From the NCBI RefSeq assembly GCF_963665675.1, contig NZ_OY762426.1, forward strand, positions 1,240,001 to 1,304,000: DNA of 64,000 bases, written 5' to 3'. The notes under the pieces are model-generated. The model was not told where the DNA came from and did not search any database. It saw only the letters and a list, made by a program, of their open reading frames with translations. Each line of letters opens with the position of its first letter. Positions within the stretch are counted from its first letter, which is position 1. The position numbers and the translations under genes were made by a program. Origin of the DNA: an uncultured Methanolobus sp. GTDB taxonomy: Archaea > Halobacteriota > Methanosarcinia > Methanosarcinales > Methanosarcinaceae. Below are positions 9,176 to 17,690 of the stretch, one piece after another.

Positions 9176-9242
9176 CGGCAAATCCACCATTTTCATTTAA
9201 ATTCCGGCATATCCTAATTTTTTATCACTTCTCCTTGTGATG

Positions 9243-9350
9243 TCAAGTTGACATAATTCCTGCAAGCAGACCAATGGATACTATCATTAAAAGATATAAC
9301 ATCACAACAAATAGTATCTTCATGGTAGGAAGGTCGGCTATTGAGTTCAT
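9243..9350 (-). CDS. 35-residue single-pass membrane microprotein 1
   Basis: The ORF starts MNSIADLPTMKI and continues with one hydrophobic helix containing MLYLLMIVSIGLLAGI, then stops at residue 35. It has the same length and arrangement as the ORFs at 9879-9986 and 10181-10288: about ten polar residues, then a helix with a conserved Leu-Tyr pair near residues 18-20. An AT-rich TTATTTATTA box lies about 35-40 bp upstream. An in-frame ATG three codons earlier is an alternative start. No family recognised. Confidence 0.5.
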   Translation of the reverse strand: MNSIADLPTMKILFVVMLYLLMIVSIGLLAGIMST

Positions 9351-9401
9351 TCGTACCATAATATTCAATTGGTGCCCCATAATAAATAATTATTGAATAT
9401 T

Positions 9402-9827
9402 GGCTCTGTAGAATTCCTGCCATTAGAACTTTAACGTAAACATGTCGATTTTGTCAGGTGTCTGAAGACTAAAATGAATACAACAATCTTCTTTACAGCA
9501 GCGTACAGCTATGTTGTCATCAGCTTGCAATCAGATTTACCGCAGGTCATGAGTAATTTGATGAATCCCGAAGAACCCGGCAAAGCCGGCGGTTTCCTAC
9601 AAGATGAAACAAAATAATCTGCATAATATCATGAACGTTAATTTCACAGATTCCAGTAGATTTTCAGCATGAATGCACGATCTTGGGGACAATCTTCTGC
9701 ATAGCAAGATAGGAATGTGCCGTCTTCGGCGAATGCTTACTTTGTTTTTAGTTTGCCAGTTGTTTTTGTGGAAATGGAAATGAGCAAAGTTTGTATCACT
9801 AATATAGTATAGGATTTCTACAGAACC
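9402..9827. mobile_element. 426-bp non-autonomous element (MITE) with 8-bp target duplication
   Basis: The left end is GGCTCTGTAGAATTCCT (9402-9418). The right end, read on the minus strand from 9827, is GGTTCTGTAGAAATCCT, 15 of 17 identical. The element is flanked by a perfect 8-bp direct repeat TGAATATT at 9394-9401 and 9828-9835, a target-site duplication. It encodes no transposase. The interior has GC hairpins (CCGGC-AAA-GCCGG near 9578; GCCG-TCTT-CGGC near 9720) that recur in the copy at 38299. Eight-bp AT-rich duplications fit ISL3- or IS1595-type transposases; assignment to a family is inference. Confidence 0.85.
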
Positions 9828-9878
9828 TGAATATTAACTTATAGAATTAGCATGGATTGCGTAGCAGTTTTCTTGAAT

Positions 9879-9986
9879 TTAATGGATGATGGCAGAGAAA
9901 ATTCCTACAGATACCATAAGGAGAAGATATAGAATTATTAAAAGCAATAACCTTATTGCTGTGGACTTTGCAGTCTTGTCAAACAT
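9879..9986 (-). CDS. 35-residue single-pass membrane microprotein 2
   Basis: Starts MFDKTAKSTAIR, then one hydrophobic helix with IILYLLLMVSVGIFSAI, 35 residues in all. It is similar to microprotein 1 across the Leu-Tyr-Leu-Leu and Val-Ser-x-Gly positions. A TATA-like TATTTATAAT lies at about 10012-10022, some 25-30 bp ahead of the start, so the message would be leaderless or nearly so. It has its own promoter and so does not depend on its neighbours. Confidence 0.5.
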   Translation of the reverse strand: MFDKTAKSTAIRLLLLIILYLLLMVSVGIFSAIIH

Positions 9987-10180
9987 AACAGTCTATAAAA
10001 AGAACATATAATTATAAATACATTCCTGACAGGTTTAAACATTATTTCATTAATGAGTATGTATTGAATAGTTCCCTTACTATCTGAGAGATGATACTAA
10101 TTAATCTCACGTTATAACAATGAACAGATAAAACCGGAAGCTGCAAAAAGTTGCTTTAAAGGACGAACGATAAACAGAGA

Positions 10181-10288
10181 TCATATACCTGTAACGCCTG
10201 CAAATATCACAATTCCAAATAGGAGAACTATGTACAGGATTGCAAGTATAATTGCTTTAGCGGCAATCAGATTGCCAGATTCATTCAT
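10181..10288 (-). CDS. 35-residue single-pass membrane microprotein 3
   Basis: Starts MNESGNLIAAKA, followed by one hydrophobic helix with ILAILYIVLLFGIVIFAGV; 35 residues. It shares length, polar N-terminus, the Leu-Tyr pair at residues 18-19 and the Ala-Gly exit of the helix with microprotein 1. A strong archaeal TATA box (CATATAAATA, minus strand, 10320-10329) sits about 32-41 bp before the ATG, giving a leader of roughly 10 nt. Confidence 0.5.
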   Translation of the reverse strand: MNESGNLIAAKAIILAILYIVLLFGIVIFAGVTGI

Positions 10289-10319
10289 ATGTACCACATT
10301 CAGACATAGAAAAACATAG

Positions 10320-10329
10320 TATTTATATG
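10320..10329 (-). promoter_or_regulatory. TATA box of microprotein 3
   Basis: CATATAAATA on the minus strand, preceded by an A/T-rich BRE-like stretch. The distance to the ATG at 10288 fits transcription starting near 10298. Confidence 0.5.
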
Positions 10330-10469
10330 TAGTTAAAATTCAAAATTTATTAAAACAGATTCATAAAGGTGATTTAATATTGTGGTGGTTAAGTAATTGG
10401 CGAATCAGAGAAGATTGCTAGTAAAAGATTCATTACCATATGGAAAAACTTCACCAAAAACGTAGCAAT

Positions 10470-10498
10470 TAAAAGAAAAAAGACCCGGAAAAACCGGG
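10470..10498 (-). terminator. hairpin-plus-T-run terminator of the tRNA unit
   Basis: On the minus strand CCCGG-TTTTT-CCGGG (10498-10484) is followed at once by TCTTTTTTCTTTT. It lies 15 bp beyond the 3' end of tRNA-Asp. Confidence 0.65.
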
Positions 10499-10512
10499 AT
10501 TAAGGAATTTAC

Positions 10513-10584
10513 GCCCGAACCGGGATTCGAACCCGGGTCGGAGCCTCGACAGGGCTCCATGATAGGCCTCTACACTATTCGGAC
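10513..10584 (-). tRNA. tRNA-Asp (GTC)
   Basis: 72 nt cloverleaf. The acceptor pairs GTCCGAA with TTCGGGC (one T-G pair at position 2). The anticodon loop is CTGTCGA with anticodon GTC, closed by GAGCC/GGCTC. The T-loop GGTTCGAATCC is canonical. No CCA is encoded. It lies 86 bp downstream of tRNA-Tyr on the same strand and is followed by a terminator hairpin, so the pair may be one transcript. Confidence 0.9.
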
Positions 10585-10670
10585 ATTCTGCTTGATTTCG
10601 CTTGTGAGCACCCCATAAAGGAGTTTCTTGTATATAAAGCTTTTTGAGCATTGTTCATGATTTTGAAAGT

Positions 10671-10777
10671 CCCGCCTCCCAGACTCGAACCGGGGACATC
10701 GCGGTGCCTGCGCGTAATGTGACCATGCACATGAATCAAACTACAGCCGCGCACTCTACCAACTGAGTTAAAGCGGG
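10671..10777 (-). tRNA. tRNA-Tyr (GTA) with a 35-nt intron
   Basis: The exons total 72 nt. The acceptor CCCGCTT pairs with AGGCGGG; C1-G72 is the archaeal tRNA-Tyr identity pair. The anticodon GTA is at 10744-10742. The anticodon stem CGCGG/CCGCG is interrupted after G37 by an intron at 10740-10706, the canonical 37/38 position for archaeal splicing endonuclease. The T-arm GGTTCGAGTC is normal. Confidence 0.88.
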
Positions 10778-11003
10778 TCTTACAAATCATGCTTCTGCAC
10801 AACATTGTTGTGCGATGCAACACTCCAATACGCACAATAATACTTATCTCTTTCGCCGTTAAAACGTTTGCACATGTGGACTATATAAAGAAAAAACTAA
10901 AACCCAGCTCGATAAAAAAATCTCCAAAATATGATAAAAGGAATGCGGCTGAAAAACAAAAAACGAAGTTGCCCTGTCACCGACGGACGGGCACACTCTG
11001 GAA

Positions 11004-12200
11004 TTAGAAAGTATCCAGTTCACCGTTGATGACCATCTTGGTAATCCTGGTTACATCAGCAAGCCATTCATCCATAATTGATTCTGCTTCTGATTTTATA
11101 GAATTGAAATTTGCACCATCAGCAGGAATGATCTGAGCACTTGCTACAAACGGCTGGTCTATTGGCTGGCCTATCTGGGAAAGAAGCTTAATGTAAACAT
11201 CCTCAACATCAGGAACATCCTTCACGATATCCTTTGCCATCTGGGTTGACAGCAGATTGTATATCTTACCAATGTGATTGATAGGATTCTTACCACTGGT
11301 TGCCTCCATACTCATTGGCCTGTTTGGAGTTATAAGTCCGTTAGAACGATTTCCACGACCTACTGAACCGTCGTCACCCATTTCTGCAGATGTACCGGTA
11401 ACAGTGAGGAACACAGAATTTGCATCGATATTGTCTGCTGCATTGATGAATGTAGATACTTTTCGGTCAGTACGCTTAAGAGCAAGATCAGTAACATAGT
11501 CAACCATTTCTTCCTTAAGGTTCACATAGTGGTCCATATCATCAACGTACTTTCCTACCATTCCACAGCAAATGGTAAGCTGGATATCATCATTGTCCCT
11601 CAGACCCATTACCTTGATGTCAGTACCAATTCCAGGAATCTTCTTTTTAAGATCTGTGATAAGCATCCTTTCTGAATCATACACGATCTGCTCAAGTTCT
11701 GAGAAAGGAGCATGTCCTACACCAAAAGAGGTATCGTTTGCCACAGGAACCCTGTCCCTCTGGAAAACATCTCTCAGGTCAGATGACCCAGTACCAAGTT
11801 TACAGTCAATGATCATGTCGGTTTCAAGATCAAGATCGACAATGGTATTCCTGAGATAATCCCTGGCTGCTTTCAGAGCAACAGCTTCAGCAGGAATCTC
11901 AACACCGTTGAATTCTTTGGTTGCCCTTCCGACAAGCAGAGTGTAAATTGGCTGGATAACCTCTCCGCCTCCAAACTGAGGGTTTGATCTTCCCGCCACG
12001 ATCTGAGTCTCATCGGTATTGTGATGGAGAACTGCGCCACATTTTTCTATATACTCCTTACACAGCGCACGGCTCATAGCTTCTGCCAGACCGTCGGAGA
12101 TACTGTCAGGGTGACCTACTCCCTTTCTCTCCACAAGTTCGATCTGCTGTTTTTCCACCGGCGTTTCTATCAGGTGTTCAACTTTGATGTTTCGCATCAT
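11004..12200 (-). CDS. mat: archaeal S-adenosylmethionine synthetase
   Basis: 398 residues, normal for the archaeal MAT family, which is distinct in sequence from bacterial MetK. It makes SAM from methionine and ATP. Visible blocks are [18 protein letters not shown] near the N-terminus, [27 protein letters not shown], and [20 protein letters not shown] with [17 protein letters not shown]. An AGAGGAT ribosome-binding site 5 bp before the first of two adjacent ATGs supports the start at 12200. A 251-bp divergent promoter region separates it from hisG. Confidence 0.95.
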   Translation of the reverse strand: MMRNIKVEHLIETPVEKQQIELVERKGVGHPDSISDGLAEAMSRALCKEYIEKCGAVLHHNTDETQIVAGRSNPQFGGGEVIQPIYTLLVGRATKEFNGVEIPAEAVALKAARDYLRNTIVDLDLETDMIIDCKLGTGSSDLRDVFQRDRVPVANDTSFGVGHAPFSELEQIVYDSERMLITDLKKKIPGIGTDIKVMGLRDNDDIQLTICCGMVGKYVDDMDHYVNLKEEMVDYVTDLALKRTDRKVSTFINAADNIDANSVFLTVTGTSAEMGDDGSVGRGNRSNGLITPNRPMSMEATSGKNPINHIGKIYNLLSTQMAKDIVKDVPDVEDVYIKLLSQIGQPIDQPFVASAQIIPADGANFNSIKSEAESIMDEWLADVTRITKMVINGELDTF

Positions 12201-12451
12201 ATTAATCCTCTGGAAATCAATTAAAAGACAAATGAAAGAAAATAAATCAAATTGATTATGTATTCTTCGCTATATCAAGAACTTAATAGATATTTAATAT
12301 TTGCCGTCCAAAAATATAACCTGTGGTAATAACTACACACGTGTTAAATTAATTGTCTTTCAATCTAAGCTCAGCGTGAACTCTATATGCTATAAAAGTC
12401 TTTCAAATAACGTTCAATTGATACTGATTATAATTTCATAGAAGGACCCCC

Positions 12452-13306
12452 ATGATACGTATTGCAATACCCAACAAAGGGCGCTTACATGACCCTACAG
12501 TGAGCCTTCTCAAAGAGGCAGGACTTCCTGTACTCGAAGGCGGGACAAGGAAACTTTTTGCCAAAACTACAGACCCTGAGATAACATACCTTTTTGCAAG
12601 AGCAGCCGACATCCCTGAATATGTGCAGGACGGTGCCGCTGATGTAGGTATTACCGGTCTTGATCTGATTAATGAGACCGAATCTGACGTTGAAGTTCTG
12701 CTCGACCTTAAATTCGGAGGTGCAAGTCTGGTACTTGCAGTACCTGAAGATTCAAACATAAGCTCCTCTGCAGACCTTCAGGGAATGCGCGTTGCAACAG
12801 AATTCCCAAATATCACTGCAAAATATTTCAAGAACCTTGGTGTTAACATCGAAGTGATAAAAGTAAGTGGCGCATGTGAAATGACGCCACATGTCGGAAT
12901 TGCCGACGCAATTGTTGACATTTCAAGTTCCGGAACAACCCTTGTAACCAATCATCTCAAAATGATAGAGAAGGTATTCACTTCATCAGTTTATCTCATA
13001 GCAAACAAGAGAACAAGAGCTGACAATGAAAAGATCGGGCAGATCCAGACAGCTGTTGAAAGTGTGCTTAGGGCAAAAGGCAAACGCTACCTCATGATGA
13101 ACGTCCCGGAAGCCGAGCTTGAAACTGTTAAGAAGGTACTCCCCGGAATGGCAGGACCAACAGTAATGAAGGTTGAATCTGATAATTCAATACTCGCCGT
13201 ACATGCTGTTGTTGATGCATCCAGTATTTTTGCAACCGTTGGAGAGCTCAAAAAAGCAGGTGCAAAAGACATACTGGTAGTACCAATAGAAAGAATGATG
13301 CCTTAA
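12452..13306 (+). CDS. hisG: ATP phosphoribosyltransferase, long form
   Basis: 284 residues: the long, HisZ-independent form, with the catalytic periplasmic-binding-like part (MIRIAIPNKGRLHDP; GVTGLDLI-type GITGLDLINETE; ATEFPNITAKYF; ISSSGTTLVTNHL) and a C-terminal ACT-like regulatory domain (residues about 210-284) that binds histidine for feedback control. It catalyses the first step of histidine synthesis. It heads a cluster with hisA 10 bp and hisB 39 bp downstream of each other. Confidence 0.95.
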   Translation: MIRIAIPNKGRLHDPTVSLLKEAGLPVLEGGTRKLFAKTTDPEITYLFARAADIPEYVQDGAADVGITGLDLINETESDVEVLLDLKFGGASLVLAVPEDSNISSSADLQGMRVATEFPNITAKYFKNLGVNIEVIKVSGACEMTPHVGIADAIVDISSSGTTLVTNHLKMIEKVFTSSVYLIANKRTRADNEKIGQIQTAVESVLRAKGKRYLMMNVPEAELETVKKVLPGMAGPTVMKVESDNSILAVHAVVDASSIFATVGELKKAGAKDILVVPIERMMP

Positions 13307-13316
13307 CTGAGGTAAC

Positions 13317-14057
13317 ATGTCATTTGAAGTGATTCCTGCCGTGGACATGAGAAACGGCAAATGTGTGCAATTAGTACAGGGTGTACCCGGAAGTGAAATG
13401 GTTTCCCTGGATGACCCTGTTGCAGTGGCAAAGGACTGGGTATCCCAAGGTGCAAAGACCCTTCATCTGATCGATCTTGACGGTGCCATCGATGGTAAAC
13501 GCAAGAATGCACCAATTATTGAGAAAATCGTTCAGGAATGCAAGCCACTTGGAATGAAGATTCAGGTGGGGGGCGGAATTCGTTCTTTTGAAAACGCTGC
13601 TGAACTTCTGAATATCGGAGTTGACAGAGTAATACTAAGCACAGCCGCCATCAACAACCCACAGCTTGTAAAAGAGCTTGCAGATGAGTTTGGAAGCGAA
13701 CACATTAACGTTGCTCTGGATTCCAAGAATGGCAAGGTAGCTATAGATGGATGGAAAAAAGAATCAGAGTTCACAGCTGTAGAAATAGGAATCAAATTCG
13801 AGAAACTTGGTGCAGGAAGTATTCTTTTTACTAACATTGACTCAGAAGGATTGCTTCAGGGAGTGAATACCGCCCCTACCGAAGATCTGGTAAAATCCGT
13901 AAGTATCCCTGTAATTGCATCAGGTGGTGTAACTGAACTGGAAGACCTCATTGCACTGAAAAAAACAGGAGCAAAGGCGGTTGTTGCTGGAAGTGCATTA
14001 TACACTGGCAAATTCACACTTCCAGAAGCGATAAATATTATTAGTGAAGATTTATAA
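13317..14057 (+). CDS. hisA: ProFAR isomerase (phosphoribosylformimino-AICAR-ribotide isomerase)
   Basis: 246 residues, TIM barrel. The general acid/base pair is visible: Asp in IPAVDMRNGKCVQLVQG (about residue 9) and Asp near 130 in VALDSKNGKVAIDGW. The phosphate-binding ends are IQVGGGIRSFENA and IPVIASGGVTELED plus AVVAGSALYTGKF. It performs the fourth step of histidine synthesis and is placed between hisG and hisB. Confidence 0.95.
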   Translation: MSFEVIPAVDMRNGKCVQLVQGVPGSEMVSLDDPVAVAKDWVSQGAKTLHLIDLDGAIDGKRKNAPIIEKIVQECKPLGMKIQVGGGIRSFENAAELLNIGVDRVILSTAAINNPQLVKELADEFGSEHINVALDSKNGKVAIDGWKKESEFTAVEIGIKFEKLGAGSILFTNIDSEGLLQGVNTAPTEDLVKSVSIPVIASGGVTELEDLIALKKTGAKAVVAGSALYTGKFTLPEAINIISEDL

Positions 14058-14096
14058 AGCAGTCAATTATAGTGAGTAAATTCAACAGGTGCACCC

Positions 14097-14672
14097 ATGA
14101 GAAAAGCAGAGATTTCACGCAAAACCAGCGAAACTGACATTTCCATTGAGATTCACCTTGATGGAAAAGGCGTTACAGATATTAGTACAGGAATCGGTTT
14201 TTTTGACCACATGCTGACTGCTTTTGCAAAACATGGGAACTTCAACCTCACTGTGAAAGCTACAGGAGACCTTATTGTAGACGATCACCATCTGGTTGAA
14301 GACACCGGTATTGTTCTTGGCCAGGTACTGGCTGAAGCACTTGGAAATAAGGCAGGCATTGCAAGATTTGGTGAAGCGAGTATTCCTATGGATGAAGCTC
14401 TTGCAACCGTCGCACTGGACCTTGGAGGACGCAGCTATCTTGTAATAGATGCAGAGTTCAAAGCTTCCAAAGTTGGTGAATTCAGCACCCAAATGGTAAA
14501 TCATTTCTTTGAAGCCATGGCACAGAATGCAAAAATAAACATGCATGCTCATGTTTATGGTAACAACGACCACCACAAAATAGAAGCACTCTTCAAAGCC
14601 TTCGCCTATGCTCTCAGAAGAGCAGTAGTTATGGAAGGAGATGAGATCAAAAGCACCAAAGGAGTGCTTTGA
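14097..14672 (+). CDS. hisB: imidazoleglycerol-phosphate dehydratase
   Basis: 191 residues, monofunctional. The two internal repeats carry the manganese-binding motifs: [13 protein letters not shown] and [14 protein letters not shown] in the first half, [34 protein letters not shown] in the second. It removes water from IGP in the sixth step of histidine synthesis. No fused phosphatase domain. It ends 53 bp before the converging MutS-like gene. Confidence 0.95.
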   Translation: MRKAEISRKTSETDISIEIHLDGKGVTDISTGIGFFDHMLTAFAKHGNFNLTVKATGDLIVDDHHLVEDTGIVLGQVLAEALGNKAGIARFGEASIPMDEALATVALDLGGRSYLVIDAEFKASKVGEFSTQMVNHFFEAMAQNAKINMHAHVYGNNDHHKIEALFKAFAYALRRAVVMEGDEIKSTKGVL

Positions 14673-14724
14673 TTCTTTATTAAGAACTTAAAGTAAATCT
14701 ATTTTGTAATTCCATAATTTTGAA

Positions 14725-16848
14725 TTATCGGAATTTGTTTCTTAATTTCTCGTAAAACTCCTGTTCTTTACCACCGGTCTTCTTTGATAGTCTCTCTACT
14801 ATCAATTCAGGAGTGCTTTTTGCAACATAATTGTAGCGAGGAGTCCTGTCAACCACAAGGTTCAATTCAGAATCCAGGCCACTTGCTTCAATTCCATCAA
14901 CCCGGATGTTGCATTCAGTATTTTCCAATATCTGCTCAGACAGGTGAGAGACGAATATTGACATTGTGCTATTATTCTCCATTAGCACTTCAAGTATCCC
15001 TGCCATTATCTTTGCTGATGCACCGGGTTCAGTGATTGACTCCAGCTCATCAGCCAGAACGAACTTTGAGGATTCATCAGCTACCATTGAGAACTCAGTA
15101 AGTGTTGTCTCAAAAGCACCTGCATCCAGTGTACCTTTTGATTTGGCGAAGTAATACATAGATTCAGTGAGAGAAATTTCCATGTTTTCTGCAGGAACCG
15201 GGAAACCCATGTGTGCAAGGATAATACTTTGTGCAAGCAATTCAAGCAAAGAGGTCTTACCTCCTGAATTAACTCCACTTAAAAGTACAACGCGACTATC
15301 ATCATTTTCCGGTCCAAAGGAATTTGCACCTATGGAATAATCCACCGGAATTACGTCCCCATGTCTTGAAAGAAGGAAAAGATTCCTTCCACCTTTAAAG
15401 CCAAGCCCTGAGCCCTCTATGATATCAGGCATTGTAAGGCCATATGACATTGAAAATAAACCAATGGCAAAACCTACGTCAAAATCAAGAACCGATTTTA
15501 CCATTCCTCGGGAAAGTTCCCTGTAAGCAGATAATATGCGGGAAACTTCGCGTTTATGATCGAATTTTCTTTTTTGTGCCTTTTTCTCCAGATGCTGTCG
15601 GATATTAGTAAGACCATCAACATCAGCCTCAATTGGATGCATTATTTCTTCCGGGAAAAGAGAATCCACAAGTAAGCGTTCCTTTTTCTCCAGATTAAGT
15701 TCACTGCATATTCTTTCAATAGCATCCTTTACAATTGAACTGTAATTCTTATGCAGCTTTTTACCCAGAATCTCTTTCAGTTCTATGGAACCATTCATGA
15801 CCTTAAGCATATCCTGACCACTCAATGTCATCTGACTATTCTCAAGAGCAGAGTTCAGTTCTTCATTCACAGAACTGACAGTTTCGTTTACAACTAAATT
15901 GAGATTAGAAATTGCGTCGGATATCCTATCAAGTTCAGCGTCCATTCCATGAACTATATCTCCATCCTCATCGATCAGGGCCAGAGTGGATGACAGCATT
16001 TCAATAGAATCATTGTCCATTTTGTCAAAGAAGTTTACACCTTTTGACCGCATCAACTTAACTAAATTTACAGATGCTTCCAGAGACTTAAGGTTACGGG
16101 AAAAAAGATAAATCTCTTTTTCCGGTATGATCTTATAATCATCGAGATCATCGAGATCGGATACAAATTCCGGCTCTACATCCTCCGGAAAATCGAAAGC
16201 CAGGAATTTGTCACCTACTACAATTACCTGAGAAAAGCCTCTTGAAATATCTATTAACTCTGAAAGAGAACGTGCAAAATGAACATCAACTAATCCTGAA
16301 AAGAGTTTTCTTGCAGATTCATAGTATTCCTGCTCGGACGTGATGATCACGCGATCACGTATTTTTGGACATTGGTGCCTGAAATTAAGCTGGGAGACAG
16401 TTGACAGAAGATCAGTAATGCTTTCATCGCCTTCAAGCAGACTTGCTGTGCGCATGTAATATGAAACGGATTCCCTTACCTGCATGATCTTTTTTGTTTT
16501 TGAAGAGGGATAAGGGAAGAACACATGCAACTTATCCCTGGAATAACGGGTATGTGCAAACTCACGCACAAGATCAAGCAATTTCTCATAGACATCCATT
16601 GCTTCCCTTGTCCTCAGGAAATCATCAACAGTGACACCTTCAACTCTGGATGAGACATCCTGTATCAGTGATATGGCATAACGTTGTCCTATTCCTTCAA
16701 CTTCTGAAATGCTGGCAATGTCACCAGCTAATATCGCATCAAGTGCCTGAACCTCACTACCAAAATGTTCAACAAACCGTTTTGACATCTTATTCCCTAT
16801 ACCGGGAATATCCTGTAACGTCCTTACTTCTGCCAGCATTAGATTCAT
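14725..16848 (-). CDS. MutS-family ATPase with N-terminal helix-hairpin-helix
   Basis: 707 residues. Residues about 8-65 are two helix-hairpin-helix motifs (IPGIGNKMSKRFVEHFG and VEGIGQRYAISLI). A long helical core with coiled-coil character follows, then a MutS ABC ATPase domain: Walker A GVNSGGKTSLLELL (about 525-538), SMYYFAKSKGTLDAGAFETTL, Walker B FVLADELESITEPG and IFVSHLSEQI. It lacks the mismatch-recognition domain of MutS1 and the Smr domain of MutS2. Its start overlaps the stop of the DUF4130 gene by 4 bp. Confidence 0.85.
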   Translation of the reverse strand: MNLMLAEVRTLQDIPGIGNKMSKRFVEHFGSEVQALDAILAGDIASISEVEGIGQRYAISLIQDVSSRVEGVTVDDFLRTREAMDVYEKLLDLVREFAHTRYSRDKLHVFFPYPSSKTKKIMQVRESVSYYMRTASLLEGDESITDLLSTVSQLNFRHQCPKIRDRVIITSEQEYYESARKLFSGLVDVHFARSLSELIDISRGFSQVIVVGDKFLAFDFPEDVEPEFVSDLDDLDDYKIIPEKEIYLFSRNLKSLEASVNLVKLMRSKGVNFFDKMDNDSIEMLSSTLALIDEDGDIVHGMDAELDRISDAISNLNLVVNETVSSVNEELNSALENSQMTLSGQDMLKVMNGSIELKEILGKKLHKNYSSIVKDAIERICSELNLEKKERLLVDSLFPEEIMHPIEADVDGLTNIRQHLEKKAQKRKFDHKREVSRILSAYRELSRGMVKSVLDFDVGFAIGLFSMSYGLTMPDIIEGSGLGFKGGRNLFLLSRHGDVIPVDYSIGANSFGPENDDSRVVLLSGVNSGGKTSLLELLAQSIILAHMGFPVPAENMEISLTESMYYFAKSKGTLDAGAFETTLTEFSMVADESSKFVLADELESITEPGASAKIMAGILEVLMENNSTMSIFVSHLSEQILENTECNIRVDGIEASGLDSELNLVVDRTPRYNYVAKSTPELIVERLSKKTGGKEQEFYEKLRNKFR

Positions 16849-17690
16849 ACCTCCTTCCCGGGTGCAAAATAATCAAGAGTACAATTTGCTATGCCCCTTT
16901 CAACTTTGTACCTGTCCCTTTCAGACATCTTGCTCATTAAAGCTGATACCTTTGGTTGTAATTGCTTTGCATGGGATTTATTTCTCCTCTTGTGGATTGC
17001 CTGTGAATCATAATACATATCCCACAGGTCATCAATCTCATCTGTTGAAGATGTGAATTCCAGACTTCCTGCAAGGGAAGCAGGAACATTTGTATAATGC
17101 TCCAAGCCTACGTATCTTCCATTGCCTATCCAGGCAACATCCTTATCAATAACAGCCACTGGAAGATCAGGATTCTTTCTCGCAAGCCAGCGACAGAACA
17201 TATCTCCAATATGATGGGGGGAATCTACTTTTACAGAAAGCACACCATTCACAGAATAAGGACGTGCAAACATGCACAAACGGTGATATGAACGACCCAC
17301 ATCACGCATATAATTATAGTACTTCTTCCCGATTCTGGTCTTGCCTGAGTATAATAGTTCAGCATTTCCTTCACATGAAGCCAGGAAATGAACAAGTTCA
17401 ATCGGTCTGCAACTGCGATGTTTCAGAACCAGCGAGATATAGCCCTCTACTTCTGGATCACGCTGGAACATTCTGGGACGGTGTGAACCAAAGATATGGT
17501 GTACCAGCTTTGAGGTATCAACTGTAGCTCTGAAACCCAGTAGTTTAACATCATTAATACCTGTAAAATCCATTTTCTTCTTCAGCGCATCCCTGTCCTT
17601 TGCACTGATAAATTCGAAGTCTTTATTCCGCATAAGCTCCGCACATGCAAGCAGAACACCTTCTACATTTTCCCTGAATGCCACTATCAT
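16845..17690 (-). CDS. DUF4130 / TIGR03915-like DNA metabolism protein
   Basis: 281 residues. The pattern (DNA-damage-linked helical domain with YLSLVLKHRSCRPIELVHFLASCE-type stretch and GRSYHRLCMFARPYSVNGVLSVKVDSPHHIGDMFCRWLARKNPDLPVAVIDK order of motifs) fits the family that accompanies the radical SAM partner, often together with a uracil-DNA glycosylase. No glycosylase domain is fused here. It overlaps both neighbours by 4 bp, so synthesis of the three proteins is coupled. Confidence 0.8.
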   Translation of the reverse strand: MIVAFRENVEGVLLACAELMRNKDFEFISAKDRDALKKKMDFTGINDVKLLGFRATVDTSKLVHHIFGSHRPRMFQRDPEVEGYISLVLKHRSCRPIELVHFLASCEGNAELLYSGKTRIGKKYYNYMRDVGRSYHRLCMFARPYSVNGVLSVKVDSPHHIGDMFCRWLARKNPDLPVAVIDKDVAWIGNGRYVGLEHYTNVPASLAGSLEFTSSTDEIDDLWDMYYDSQAIHKRRNKSHAKQLQPKVSALMSKMSERDRYKVERGIANCTLDYFAPGKEV

